Positions 16,440 to 25,359 of a stretch of 43,140 nucleotides of DNA are shown here, piece after piece. The translations under genes were made by a program, and so were the position numbers. Below the pieces are notes generated by a model. The model did no database searches and had not been told where the DNA came from. It saw only the letters and a list, made by a program, of their open reading frames with translations. Every line of letters begins with the position of its first letter. Within the stretch, counting starts at the first letter, position 1. Source of the stretch: Azophilus sp964638775. Its GTDB lineage: Bacteria > Pseudomonadota > Gammaproteobacteria > Pseudomonadales > Azotimanducaceae. The stretch covers positions 1 through 43,140 of the forward strand of contig CAZWZH010000240.1 in assembly GCA_964638775.1 (NCBI GenBank), written 5' to 3'.

Positions 16440-16681
16440 GTGTTCTCCCTGGTTGATTCTAGTGTCCTGTCCGGTTCGATTCCGAAACGATTCATGTAGT
16501 CGTTGAACGCGTAGCGAATGACGACCTCGTCGAGGCCGTAGTCCGCCGCGGCGTAGCGCAGGTGGAAAACCGCAGCCTCGCCATGGCGATCCAGCCCTTC
16601 CTGCAGCGGCGCATGCCCGAAGTCTTCAAGACCCACCTGCTTGGGGGCCTGCTCCTTGAGCGTATGAACCTCAAGGATCAT
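16440..16681 (-). other. Possible short open frame between the two epimerases
   Basis: Starting at ATG 16681, ten bases after the upstream stop, the frame reads MILEVHTLKEQAPKQ and then LEDFGHAPLQEGLDRHGEAAVFHLRYAAADYGLDEVVIRYAFNDYMNRFG-like sequence, which has protein-like composition. It then runs far into the next epimerase in another frame before stopping at 16268. An intact gene with a 170-base overlap is unlikely, so this is either a truncated gene whose true end was lost or a frame without function. No family is recognised. Confidence 0.35.
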
Positions 16682-16690
16682 CGGCCGACC

Positions 16691-17641
16691 TTACCGGTCG
16701 TTCGCACCATGCCGCTGTGCATAGATCGCAGCGAAAGCTTCCGCAAACGTGCGTTTGCACGGCCCCGTTATGGAGCGCCGGTGGCTGGGATCGCCTACAT
16801 TGCCGTTGGGCGTGCCCGGAATCGCATTCACCTCCAGCGCGTAGTCCGTGCCCGCAAGCTCGCTCGCCAGCTCACACCATTGGCGAAGGGTCACAACCTC
16901 GTCTCCGCACCAGTTGACGATGTTGGCGGGCACCGATGCCGCATCGAGCAGCGCCTCGAGCTGGTCGGTCATGTCGTCGAAGTGAATGACCGAATGCGGG
17001 TAGGGATCGGAGAACGTCCTGATGGTTTCCCCGGCCACAACCTGATCCATGTTGCGCACGGGCAATCCCCCGGCCGGTCCGTAACAGGTGCTGAGGCGCA
17101 TGATGGACACGGGCAGGTCGAACGCCTCGGCGCAGAACCGCGCCACGGCCTCGAGGCTGACCTTGGAAACCGGGCTGGTGGGGGCCCACGGTGCCCAGGC
17201 ACGCCCGATGTCGTCGTCCTCGGTGAAGGGGTGGAACACGTCTTCGGGCGGTGAATAAACCGCGGTGGAAGACACCACCAGCGCGGCCTTGGCGCGCCTG
17301 CAGCGCTGCAGCAGCCTGCCGGCGCCAACGGCATTGGCCTGCACGGCCGCCATGAACTCATGCGGGCCGCGACGCGTGTGCGCCAGGTGCAGCACGTAGG
17401 TGAAATCGTCCGGCACGTTTGCGAAATCACCGGTCAGCATGTCGCCGCGCACGGGGACAATGCCCGCTGCTTCAACGTCGGCCCGCTCGCCCGCCCCGGC
17501 GTAGGTGTTCAGGCCACGTTCCTCGGCGGTCGAGTAGCGCGCCAGGCCCCACACTTCGTTTTCTCGCGCCAGGTAACCGGCCAACTGCAGCCCTACCAGC
17601 CCGCTGGCGCCCGATACCAGGATCTTTTCTCCGCTGATCAT
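16691..17641 (-). CDS. NAD-dependent epimerase/dehydratase (extended SDR), paralogue 1
   Basis: A 316-residue extended SDR beginning MISGEKILVSGASGLVG, with a GxxGxxG dinucleotide site. The catalytic region is VVSSTAVYSPPEDVF then a TSPVSKVSLE segment, where the usual Tyr of YxxxK appears to be replaced (SPVSK), so activity may be altered or rely on another residue. Further family features are STCYGPAGG and HFDDMTDQLEALL. It starts 22 bases after the sulfotransferase stop and heads a pair of tandem paralogues. The loss of Tyr in only one of the pair suggests functional divergence after duplication. Confidence 0.85.
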   Translation of the reverse strand: MISGEKILVSGASGLVGLQLAGYLARENEVWGLARYSTAEERGLNTYAGAGERADVEAAGIVPVRGDMLTGDFANVPDDFTYVLHLAHTRRGPHEFMAAVQANAVGAGRLLQRCRRAKAALVVSSTAVYSPPEDVFHPFTEDDDIGRAWAPWAPTSPVSKVSLEAVARFCAEAFDLPVSIMRLSTCYGPAGGLPVRNMDQVVAGETIRTFSDPYPHSVIHFDDMTDQLEALLDAASVPANIVNWCGDEVVTLRQWCELASELAGTDYALEVNAIPGTPNGNVGDPSHRRSITGPCKRTFAEAFAAIYAQRHGANDR

Positions 17642-17663
17642 CCCGTTCCAACGTCAAATGTGG

Positions 17664-18857
17664 TTAGTGGTCCTCCAGGAGGTCTCCAAAGCGAGCCCGA
17701 TACGCCGGAAACCGATCCGGCAGCGCCAGGGCATCGATGTCGAACTCTGCCGGGTCGTATCGGTGTTTTCCATGCCCTGCACTGCGCGGCCTGTCGATGT
17801 GGGAACGCAGCCGATCTTCAAAGGCAGTCGGCCACGGCAGCCGGAAGCGACCGTATATCCTGCGGACCACTCCGATGGGATCCCGAACGAGGTCCCGGTA
17901 GGCAATGTCCAGGAACCGCGCCTCCACGCCCGGGTCTTTTCGGCTTGCCACGCCTCGCTCCAGCGCAGCGCCGAAATGGTAAAGCACCGTGCGCGCGATC
18001 GGCTTCGGTTCCAGAAGCTCGGGAATGCCGGTAAGGCGCGCCCGGCGCAAAGCCCGGATCATGTTCGCAAGTGACGCCACCATTTTTGCCGGCTCGCGGT
18101 GGGTCTGAACCAGGCACGCATCCGGATACGCCGCCAGCAGGTCTTCAAGCATCAGCAGATACGGCGGCGACTTCAGCACCCAGCGCCCTTTTGGGCCTTT
18201 CCACTGAAGCTGTTGCAGAACCCGCCGGTGCGTATTCATGGCCCCGGCCGCCGGCGCATCGGTAAGCCAGCGGATGTAATCCGGAACGTCATATGAGGCC
18301 CAGAAATTCGGGCTCGCGAAGTGAAGTTGCAGAATCGCATTGCACTCCGCCGGCATGGTGGCGCCGAAAGGATGCATGGTGGCCACCTCCGGCACCGCCC
18401 GCAGCATGGCATCGATTCCGGCCTGGCTTCGGGCGATGCGGGGGTCGGTCTCGAATGTGGCAAGATCCGGTGCCGGGCACGGCGCGGCCACCTCCCAGGT
18501 AAGCGGCGCCCGCGTCTGAGGGTCCAGCGCCAGAAGATCGAAAAGCCAGGTGGTTCCCGTGCGCGGCAACCCTACGACGATCAGCGGGCGACAAATCTCA
18601 CCGGTGAGAACTTCCGGGTGTTGCCGGGCATCCTCCTCAAGTTGCAGCCTCGTGGTCAATAGCTGCGCCACGTGCCCTTGCACCGCTTCGCGAAGCGCCG
18701 CGGCGAACGGCATGGCCTCCAACGCGTCAACGAGCTTGCAGAGGCCCACCTCGAACGACCGGTCGGCACCCCAATCCGACAGCCCGGCGACCTGCTCCGC
18801 CTCCGCCATCAGCGCCGCCCGGTCGAGCATGGGGCGCCGGCCAGGATCAACTGCCAT
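17664..18857 (-). CDS. Sulfotransferase family protein (PAPS-dependent type)
   Basis: A 397-residue protein with the 5'-phosphosulfate-binding loop GLPRTGTT at 96-103, followed by WLFDLLALDP. Further on are HPFGATMPAE, the WVLKSPPYLLMLEDLLAAYPDA helix-strand block that binds the 3'-phosphate, and THREPAKMVASLAN. The pattern matches the Sulfotransf_3 class common in marine and actinobacterial accessory clusters. Sulfonation of a hydroxylated small molecule or lipid is expected. It is the first gene of the operon with the epimerase pair and the Tat-exported protein. The start could also be the ATG ten codons later; the first has no strong ribosome site. Confidence 0.9.
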   Translation of the reverse strand: MAVDPGRRPMLDRAALMAEAEQVAGLSDWGADRSFEVGLCKLVDALEAMPFAAALREAVQGHVAQLLTTRLQLEEDARQHPEVLTGEICRPLIVVGLPRTGTTWLFDLLALDPQTRAPLTWEVAAPCPAPDLATFETDPRIARSQAGIDAMLRAVPEVATMHPFGATMPAECNAILQLHFASPNFWASYDVPDYIRWLTDAPAAGAMNTHRRVLQQLQWKGPKGRWVLKSPPYLLMLEDLLAAYPDACLVQTHREPAKMVASLANMIRALRRARLTGIPELLEPKPIARTVLYHFGAALERGVASRKDPGVEARFLDIAYRDLVRDPIGVVRRIYGRFRLPWPTAFEDRLRSHIDRPRSAGHGKHRYDPAEFDIDALALPDRFPAYRARFGDLLEDH

Positions 18858-19020
18858 ACGCCGCCAACCCCGCCAGGCTCAACCGGCCGATCAGTCGATT
18901 CGAGAGTTCGTGCATCGTCCCTCCCCGATACGAGTTACCTTCATGCGTTGACTGTCTTGACACCACGATACCGGACGGCCAAAAAAACCAGAAAGAAGCT
19001 GGGCCTTGCGTCTGCAGCAG

Positions 19021-19344
19021 TTAAAACAGGCCGATCAATACTGCGAGCGCACCGAATCCAGCAATCAACATGCCACCGAGCCTGATGGTCATTTTCTGCT
19101 GCAATGATTGCTGAAGGTGTTGTAGTTCCCACTGCAGGTACTCTTTCGTAACCATCGGCTCCAGCGCCCTTCTCAACGTGGCGTCAAATTCGGCTTTCGC
19201 CGCATCAAGATCGGCCTTGGTTACCAGGTTCTCTGCTACAGCGCTTCCGACGGTCGAGACCACAGCCTCCGCCTGCAACTCGTCAAAGCCCGCAGCTTTC
19301 AGGGATTTCACCGCCTTGAGCGTGTCGAATACAGGCATGGCCAT
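19021..19344 (-). CDS. DUF1640 coiled-coil membrane protein
   Basis: A 107-residue protein. It opens MAMPVFDTLKAVKSLKAAGF with ELQAEAVV, has a central coiled coil (LVTKADLDAAKAEFDATLRR...LQHLQQSLQQK), and ends in a single transmembrane helix MLIAGFGALAVLIGLF. This is the bacterial DUF1640/CCDC90-like layout, found often next to mobile or toxin-antitoxin genes and of unknown role. It stands alone between the sulfotransferase operon and the MaoC gene. Confidence 0.85.
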   Translation of the reverse strand: MAMPVFDTLKAVKSLKAAGFDELQAEAVVSTVGSAVAENLVTKADLDAAKAEFDATLRRALEPMVTKEYLQWELQHLQQSLQQKMTIRLGGMLIAGFGALAVLIGLF

Positions 19345-19478
19345 ACACCGATTTTATCAACGGGTTCGTCCCGGGAAACACGTCAACGGCTGAAAGTCAT
19401 GTGAGACAAAGCCCATGGTTTGAAGGAATTATCTTAATACGTTGACTACTTCGAAGCCATGTCGCCTAATTGACGGCG

Positions 19479-20768
19479 ATGGTCGGGAAAGGCCGGGAAA
19501 CGTCTGAATCGAGAAGCAGGGAAGTCGTGCGCATTACCGAACAGACCCTCGCTCGCATGCGCGAGCGCGTGGGCATCGAGGTGCCCGAGCCGCGCCGCTA
19601 CCACAACGACGTGGTGACTCAGGACGGCGCCCGCCACTTTGCCTGGGGCTACGGTGACGACAACCCCCTGTACTGCGATGCGCAATACGGGCGCGGCACG
19701 CGCTGGGGCGGGCTGATCGCCGCGCCGGCGTTTTCCTACACCATGGGCGAAGACGACGTCGGGCCACTGTCGCCGGAGATGAAGCGTAAGACGAAGGGCG
19801 ATCCCCTCGCCGGCCTCGGCCTCTACCAGGCCGAGATGCAGCTCGAGTGGTGGCGGCCGCTGCGCGAAGGCGACCGCTGCTACCTGCGCAAGGCGCTGGT
19901 GGGCACGCGGCTCACCGAAGGGCGCACCGGCGGCAAGTCGATTCACGAAGTTCGGGGCATTTTTCAGCGCAACCAGCACGGCGACCCGGTCGCCATGCGG
20001 CGTGGCACATTTTTTGCGACCGAGCGCGACCCCGACAGCGGGAAGCGCCGCAACAAGGCCGAGCCCGCACCGGCGCCCGAGCCCTATTCCCAGGCCGAGA
20101 TCGATGCCATCGATGCCTGCTACGACGCCGAGACCGCTTCCCGCCGGGGCGCCGTGCCGCGCCATTGGGAGGATGTGGCGGTCGGTGAGACCCTCGGGCC
20201 CATGGTCAAGGGGCCGCTCAAACTCACCGATCTTATTCTGTGGCACATGGGCTGGGGGATGCACATGTCGCCGCCCGGGGCCTTCCGCATGACCCGCGAC
20301 GTACGCAAAAAAGTTCCTGGCATGTTTCCCAAGGACCCGATGGGCATTCCCGACACCGTCCAGCGCTGCCACTGGCAGGCGGACTGGGCGCAACGGCTTG
20401 GCTTTCCCTCGGCCTACGACTACGGGGCCCAGCGGGAGGTGTGGTTCACCCATCTCATCAGCGACTGGATGGGCGACGATGCCTGGCTGTGGAAGCTCAC
20501 CGCCAAGCATCACAAATTCAACTTTCACGGCGATACCACCTGGCTGAGCGGCGAGGTGACCGGCAAGGAGGTCATCGACGGGCACAAGGCGGTGCACATC
20601 AACCTGACGGCGACCAATCGCGCCGGGGAAAACTCGTCCTCCGGCCACGCCGTGGTGCTGCTGCCTTCCCGGGAGGACGGGCCCATCGACCTACCTGCCC
20701 CGCCGGCTCCGGACCTGAGCGGCCTGATCGACCACCAGGTGGCCGAGTACCGCACCACTTACGGCTGA
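19479..20768 (+). CDS. MaoC-like double-hotdog dehydratase
   Basis: A protein of about 429 residues. The N-terminal half has the FAS1-type dehydratase features FAWGYGDDNPLYCD and WGGLIAAPAF. The C-terminal half has VAVGETLGPMVKGPLKLTDLILW and then QREVWFTHLISDWMGDDAWLWKL, the second hotdog domain. It should hydrate or dehydrate an acyl-CoA or acyl-ACP-like thioester in the cytosol. Start choice is unsure: TTG 19470, ATG 19479 and GTG 19527 are all in frame, and only the GTG is preceded by AGGGA, though at short spacing. An SDR follows 12 bases after the stop, so the two could act in consecutive hydration and oxidation steps. Confidence 0.87.
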   Translation: MVGKGRETSESRSREVVRITEQTLARMRERVGIEVPEPRRYHNDVVTQDGARHFAWGYGDDNPLYCDAQYGRGTRWGGLIAAPAFSYTMGEDDVGPLSPEMKRKTKGDPLAGLGLYQAEMQLEWWRPLREGDRCYLRKALVGTRLTEGRTGGKSIHEVRGIFQRNQHGDPVAMRRGTFFATERDPDSGKRRNKAEPAPAPEPYSQAEIDAIDACYDAETASRRGAVPRHWEDVAVGETLGPMVKGPLKLTDLILWHMGWGMHMSPPGAFRMTRDVRKKVPGMFPKDPMGIPDTVQRCHWQADWAQRLGFPSAYDYGAQREVWFTHLISDWMGDDAWLWKLTAKHHKFNFHGDTTWLSGEVTGKEVIDGHKAVHINLTATNRAGENSSSGHAVVLLPSREDGPIDLPAPPAPDLSGLIDHQVAEYRTTYG

Positions 20769-20780
20769 ACCCCCGCGCTA

Positions 20781-21623
20781 ATGCCAACGCGAAAACGAGT
20801 CGTCGTCGCCGGCGCCAACTCCGGAATCGGGCTGAGCGCCTGCAAACAGTTCGCAGAGCGTGGATACCTGGTTGCGGCCGGAGCCCTCGACTCCGGCGCT
20901 TCGGAGCTGCGCGAAGCCGCGGAATCCGCACCGGGAAACCTGCGCATCGTTCACCTTGACGTCACAGACGACGCCTCTGTAGCCAACGCCTTCGCGGAGA
21001 TATTCAACCAATTCGGTCGCGTGGACGTGCTCGTCAACAGCGCTGGCACCGGCTGCATCGGGGCATTGGAAGAGTGCTCGCTGGCAGAGTTCGAGCACAC
21101 CATGGCGGTGAATTTCTTCGGCGTCGTACGTACCACCAAGGCCGTGCTGCCGCGCATGCGCGTAGCCGGTTCCGGGCGATTGATTGCAGTCAGCAGCCTC
21201 GGCGGCCTGCTCGGCCAACCGTTTCAAGACGCCTATTGCGCCTCCAAGTTCGCCCTGGAGGGGCTGTATGAGTCGCTCAAGCCACTGGCCGCGCAATTCG
21301 GCGTGTACGTATCCCTGGTGGAACCCGGGCCTGTTGATACCGGTTTTCGCAGCAGCAGCCGGGGTTTCGATCGTGCCGCGGAAGGCACGGCGAACGATGC
21401 GTATGTGGCACTGCGGGCGCAGTACGATGCGCTGATGGCCGCCGGCGAAGGCCGCGAGCAATCACCCGAAGACGCGGCAGCCTGCATCGTGGCGGTGGCC
21501 GAAGAGGCAGAACCCCGGCTCCGTTATCAAACTTCCCGGTTCGCCACAAAACTGGCCGCGATCAAGATGGCAGACCTCGACGGAAGGGCAGTAAACGATT
21601 TTACGGCCGACTGGTTCACGTGA
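20781..21623 (+). CDS. Short-chain dehydrogenase/reductase
   Basis: A 280-residue classical SDR with AGANSGIG at the dinucleotide site (about 10-17), LDVTDD, NSAGTG, the SSLGG serine strand and catalytic YCASK. VEPGPVDTGF follows the active site. Twelve bases separate it from the MaoC dehydratase, so it likely shares its transcript. The missing Asp after the second strand (AAGALDSG) makes the cofactor, NAD or NADP, hard to assign. The substrate is unknown. Confidence 0.9.
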   Translation: MPTRKRVVVAGANSGIGLSACKQFAERGYLVAAGALDSGASELREAAESAPGNLRIVHLDVTDDASVANAFAEIFNQFGRVDVLVNSAGTGCIGALEECSLAEFEHTMAVNFFGVVRTTKAVLPRMRVAGSGRLIAVSSLGGLLGQPFQDAYCASKFALEGLYESLKPLAAQFGVYVSLVEPGPVDTGFRSSSRGFDRAAEGTANDAYVALRAQYDALMAAGEGREQSPEDAAACIVAVAEEAEPRLRYQTSRFATKLAAIKMADLDGRAVNDFTADWFT

Positions 21624-21673
21624 GTCCCAGGCAATACCGCTGAGCAACAGAAGCGTGTCCGAATCATCGGACC

Positions 21674-21853
21674 TCAATGACCGGGCCGCGACTCCTTTGT
21701 TGCTTCGGCACGTATCTCTTCACGAGATAAATCCGTGAATCCGCTGAGTTCGGCCTCTATCAGCCGAGCGCGGGTGGCTTCGATCCCGCGGGCCCTGCGG
21801 ATAAGATCGTTGACAGCTTCACCTTTGCTCTTGTTTTCCTGTTCGACGTTCAC
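21674..21853 (-). CDS. Small antitoxin-like protein (ParD/CopG C-terminal type)
   Basis: A 59-residue frame from GTG at 21853 to TGA at 21674. The product has VNDLIRRARGIEATRARLIEAELSG and then LSREEIRAEATKE, which resembles the helical tail of ParD/CopG-type ribbon-helix-helix antitoxins. The N-terminal beta strand (MSxxLxDEL) is missing, so it may be a truncated antitoxin. It starts 10 bases after the SDR stop, with a weak AAGG site overlapping. No toxin gene is visible beside it, and the spacing to the upstream SDR suggests it is co-transcribed or is a remnant joined to it. Confidence 0.4.
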   Translation of the reverse strand: MNVEQENKSKGEAVNDLIRRARGIEATRARLIEAELSGFTDLSREEIRAEATKESRPGH

Positions 21854-21863
21854 CTTACTGCGT

Positions 21864-22613
21864 CTACGGCATTACGCCGCCTCCATTGACGTACTGTGTC
21901 TGCCCCGTGATGTAGCGCGAGTCCGGGTGGCACAGGAACACCACCATGCGCGCGATGTCGTCGGGTTGCAGCAGCGCGCCCATGGGATTGTAGAACGCCT
22001 TGCCCTTCACCAGATCTTCCAGCGTCTGCGGCGGCTTTACGAAAGCCCGGGCCATGGGCGTATCGACCGTTCCCGGGGAAACCGCATTGCAGGTAACGCC
22101 ATGCTTCGCCCCTTCGTAGGCGACCGCCTTAGTCAGGGTCTGCAGCGCCGCCTTGGAAGAACCATAGGCTGCCGAACCCGTGGACGGCCGCAGGGCATTG
22201 CCCGATGAGATATTGACGATGCGGCCGTAGCCGCGCCCGATCATGCCGCCGAGCACGTAGCGGGTGGTCAGGAACGGGCCGGTCAGATTGACATCGAGCA
22301 CCCGCCGCCAACCGGCAATGTCGTGCCCAGCGACCTTGCCGGCGTAGCTCATACCGGCGGCGTTCACCAGAATCTGCGGCCCGCCGAGCCTCGCCTGAAG
22401 GGCATCGAGCGCCCGGTGCAGGCCCGCCTCGTCGGCGACATCGCACTCTTCGGCGGCAAGGCCCAGTTCTTCGATCATCGATGCGCCTTTGCCGATGTCG
22501 ATGTCGAGTACGCCAACCCGCGCGCCCTGATCGGCCAGCGAACGGGCGGTGGCGCCGCCGATCCCGCTTACGCCTCCGGTAATCCAGGCTACCTGCCCGT
22601 CAAAATCGCCCAT
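21864..22613 (-). CDS. Short-chain dehydrogenase/reductase (3-oxoacyl reductase type)
   Basis: A 249-residue SDR. TGGVSGIGG gives the dinucleotide site, LDIDIG the NAD-preferring Asp strand, NAAGMS follows, then NISSGNA and catalytic YGSSK. The C-terminus RYITGQTQYVNGGGVMP has the usual ITGQxxxVNGG end of FabG-like proteins. Its upstream neighbour on the same strand (23454-22648) is another SDR, 34 bases away, so the two form an operon. Confidence 0.92.
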   Translation of the reverse strand: MGDFDGQVAWITGGVSGIGGATARSLADQGARVGVLDIDIGKGASMIEELGLAAEECDVADEAGLHRALDALQARLGGPQILVNAAGMSYAGKVAGHDIAGWRRVLDVNLTGPFLTTRYVLGGMIGRGYGRIVNISSGNALRPSTGSAAYGSSKAALQTLTKAVAYEGAKHGVTCNAVSPGTVDTPMARAFVKPPQTLEDLVKGKAFYNPMGALLQPDDIARMVVFLCHPDSRYITGQTQYVNGGGVMP

Positions 22614-22647
22614 GCGGCATCCTCCAGGTCACGCATCGTGCGCGGCG

Positions 22648-23454
22648 CTAGATCGGCAACTCGAATACCGGGGCGCGCTCGCCGATCATGGCGTCGACCC
22701 GCGCGCTCAGCGCATCGTGAAAATTGTGATGCGTGAATATCCAGAACCTGTTCCGGGCCAGCCCCTCGAAGATGCAGTCGGCCACCTGGCTCGCGGCGAT
22801 TCCCGTGGCTTCGCGGAACTTCGATATCCGGTCGTTCGCGCTTTCGGACCCTTGGCCCGTCATGCCCGCGTCGCGTGTCTTCCTGACCGCCCCCGGACAT
22901 ACAACGGAAATCCCGATGGGTGAGTTGCGCGCCGCCAGCTCGTGGAACACGGTTTCGCTGATGCTGACGATGGCGGCCTTGGTGCCGTTGTAGGTAGCCA
23001 TGGCCGGATAGGCGAGCAGCCCGTTCAGGGAACTCGTGTTCACCACGTGTCCGGCGCCGTCGGCGAGCATGCGGGGCATGAAGACCTTCATCCCGTACAG
23101 GGTGCCCCACAGGTTCGTGTCGACCATGCGGCGCATGTCCTCAATAGGGAGTTTCAGCAGCGAACCCGGCGTCATGGTGCCCGCATTGTTGAATACCAGG
23201 TGCACGGCGCCGAAACGTGCATACGCTGAATCCGCAAGCGCTTCCACATCGGCAAGCCGCCCCACGTCGGCCGCAACAGGAAGCACCTGCGCACCCCGCG
23301 CCTGAAGGTCATCCTGAACGGCTTGCAGCCCTGCCCCGTCGATGTCGGCCAGCACCAGGTTCATGCCGAGCGCGGCCGCTTTTGCCGCAATCGCCTCGCC
23401 GATTCCGCCGGCGGCCCCGGTGACTACGGCGGTCTTGCCGTGCCAGTCGTCCAT
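22648..23454 (-). CDS. Short-chain dehydrogenase/reductase
   Basis: A 268-residue SDR from ATG at 23454; a longer frame to 23496 adds an unsupported leader. VTGAAGGIGEA, VLADIDG (NAD-type Asp), NNAGTM, the NTSSLNG strand and catalytic YNGTK are present. The extended C-terminus (ASQVADCIFEGLARNRFWIFTHHNFHDAL) resembles SDRs annotated as cyclopentanol or steroid dehydrogenases in actinobacteria and sponge-symbiont-type genomes. It is first of a two-SDR operon and divergent from the PhyH dioxygenase over 88 bases. Confidence 0.9.
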   Translation of the reverse strand: MDDWHGKTAVVTGAAGGIGEAIAAKAAALGMNLVLADIDGAGLQAVQDDLQARGAQVLPVAADVGRLADVEALADSAYARFGAVHLVFNNAGTMTPGSLLKLPIEDMRRMVDTNLWGTLYGMKVFMPRMLADGAGHVVNTSSLNGLLAYPAMATYNGTKAAIVSISETVFHELAARNSPIGISVVCPGAVRKTRDAGMTGQGSESANDRISKFREATGIAASQVADCIFEGLARNRFWIFTHHNFHDALSARVDAMIGERAPVFELPI

Positions 23455-23542
23455 CCTCACGCTCCAGCCGACCCTCGCATTGTCCGCCCCCCGCACGCGC
23501 GGCTATAGTGTATCGCCAAAAGAGTTACCTCAAGCGACGACC

Positions 23543-24463
23543 ATGCCGAAATTCGATTTCGACGGCCCGACCGACAGAGTCGATCCGGAACGCGATCGGC
23601 AGGAGATCCTGGGCGAGATCGACGCCCTCGACCTGCACAGGCACGTCACGGAACTCGATGTGCAGGGCTACACGGTGCTCGAGCCCGGGGTCGCCGCCCC
23701 CGTGGAATACGTCGAGCGGCTCCGCGATGCGGTGCTGGACGTCTGCGCGGACCGTCTCGTGGGCTTCGATGCCTGTGCCGGCATCGTCCGAACCGACCGA
23801 AGCGGCGTCAAGGGCGCCTATGCGAACCTTTTTTACCTCATCTTCGAAGGCGCCGTCTTCGAAGAGGTGGTGCTCAACCGTGCGGCCATGGCCATCGTCG
23901 ACTACCTGTGCGGACGCAGTTGCCAGCTCCTGAGCCTCAATGCGCAGGTCAAGGGAACCGGCACCCAGGTGACGGCCATGCACAACGACCTCAGCCGCCA
24001 GCCTGCCCCCCTGCCGGTGTACGCCCAGATGGCCAACGCCACCTGGTGCCTCACCGACTACAGCCGCGAAAACGGAGGCCTCGCCATGGTGCCGGGTTCG
24101 CACCGCTGGTGCAGCCATCCAAGGCGTGAAGACCGTGACCCGCACACCAACGACAAGGCGATTCCCGTCGAGGCGCCCTTCGGATCGCTGATCGTCTGGC
24201 ACTCCAACACCTGGCACGGCGCCTACAGAAAGACCTCGCCCGGCCTGCGCCTGAACCTCATCATGTACTACGGCCGCCCCTACCTGGAGCAGGCCGAGAT
24301 CTACTGGGACAAGGTCACCGACGAGTTTCTCAAGCGCACGCCGCCACGCATGAAGACCCTGCTCAATCTCGATGCCCGGTGGCCCATCTACACCGACGTG
24401 GATATCGACCTGCGGCGCATCTCGCCCCGGGCCGGTGCTTCCGGACTGAGCCAGTACAGTTAA
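23543..24463 (+). CDS. Phytanoyl-CoA dioxygenase (PhyH) family protein
   Basis: A 306-residue Fe(II)/2-oxoglutarate dioxygenase. The metal triad is His147-x-Asp149 in MHNDLSR and distal His225 in TWHGAYRK, and the co-substrate Arg is likely in SPGLRLNL. Upstream open frame to 23342 lacks protein-like composition, so ATG 23543 is the start. It would hydroxylate an aliphatic or acyl substrate with O2 and 2-oxoglutarate. An SDR starts 7 bases after its stop, which suggests hydroxylation followed by oxidation of the new alcohol. Confidence 0.9.
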   Translation: MPKFDFDGPTDRVDPERDRQEILGEIDALDLHRHVTELDVQGYTVLEPGVAAPVEYVERLRDAVLDVCADRLVGFDACAGIVRTDRSGVKGAYANLFYLIFEGAVFEEVVLNRAAMAIVDYLCGRSCQLLSLNAQVKGTGTQVTAMHNDLSRQPAPLPVYAQMANATWCLTDYSRENGGLAMVPGSHRWCSHPRREDRDPHTNDKAIPVEAPFGSLIVWHSNTWHGAYRKTSPGLRLNLIMYYGRPYLEQAEIYWDKVTDEFLKRTPPRMKTLLNLDARWPIYTDVDIDLRRISPRAGASGLSQYS

Positions 24464-24470
24464 ACCACCG

Positions 24471-25343
24471 ATGGAGTTCTCAGGCGGCGTGGCCGCAGTC
24501 ACCGGCGGCGGCAGCGGCATCGGCGAAGCGCTGTGCCTGGCCCTGGCGGGCGAAGGCATGCGGGTAGCGGTTCTGGACGTGAACGCCGAGCGGGCCGAAT
24601 TCGTCGCCGGGCGCATCGGCGGCCGGGCGCACTCCTACACCATCGACGTGACCGATCGCGAAGCGCTTGAAAGCCTGGCCGCCCGCATGGAACGGAACCT
24701 GGGGCCGGTCAACCTGCTCTGCCCAAACGCCGGTGTAGTGATGCCCTTCGGCTCCGTCATCGGTCGCGATGAAGCCGACTGGCGGTACGTGCTTTCGGTG
24801 AACCTGTTCGGCGTGATCCACACCGTCGACGCCTTTATCGATCAACTCCGCACGAACGCCGGCAACGCCCACGTGCTGGTAACCGCTTCCATGGGCGGTC
24901 TGGTTGTCGGCGGCCACATCCCGTTGGGGCCGTACACCGTCTCCAAGTACGCCTGCGTCGGCTATTGCGAAGACCTGCGCGCCGCGCTGACCCCGGAACG
25001 GATAGGGGTTTCCGTACTGGCCCCTGGCGTGGTGGCCACGGAGATCATGCACAACTCGAGCGAGACACGGCCCGGCGCTCTCGGCAGCCAGCCTGCTCCG
25101 CCACGGGACCGCGGTTATGTCACGCCCCGCCTGGCTGCCCAGGCGGTCACTCCCGCCCAGGCGGCGGAGGCGGCCCTGGCGGGGATAAGAGACGCCCGTT
25201 TCTATATCCCCACCCACATCGACGCCGCGGACCGGCTGAAACGCCACTACGATGCAATCGTCGACGAGATGGCCGGTCAAGGCCACCGGGCGGGGCTGGA
25301 TGGATACAAGCATTCCGCCAACCCGGGCGACGCCGCCTTGTGA
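24471..25343 (+). CDS. Short-chain dehydrogenase/reductase
   Basis: A 290-residue SDR. TGGGSGIGEA, AVLDVNAER with the NAD-type Asp, PNAGVVM replacing the usual NNAG, TASMGG as the serine strand and catalytic YTVSK are present. LAPGVVATEI follows. It lies 7 bases after the PhyH gene and 16 bases before the LLM gene, so PhyH-SDR-LLM are probably one operon. The substrate is unknown; the tight link makes the PhyH product a good candidate. Confidence 0.9.
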   Translation: MEFSGGVAAVTGGGSGIGEALCLALAGEGMRVAVLDVNAERAEFVAGRIGGRAHSYTIDVTDREALESLAARMERNLGPVNLLCPNAGVVMPFGSVIGRDEADWRYVLSVNLFGVIHTVDAFIDQLRTNAGNAHVLVTASMGGLVVGGHIPLGPYTVSKYACVGYCEDLRAALTPERIGVSVLAPGVVATEIMHNSSETRPGALGSQPAPPRDRGYVTPRLAAQAVTPAQAAEAALAGIRDARFYIPTHIDAADRLKRHYDAIVDEMAGQGHRAGLDGYKHSANPGDAAL

Positions 25344-25359
25344 AACAAGGAGAAACGCC

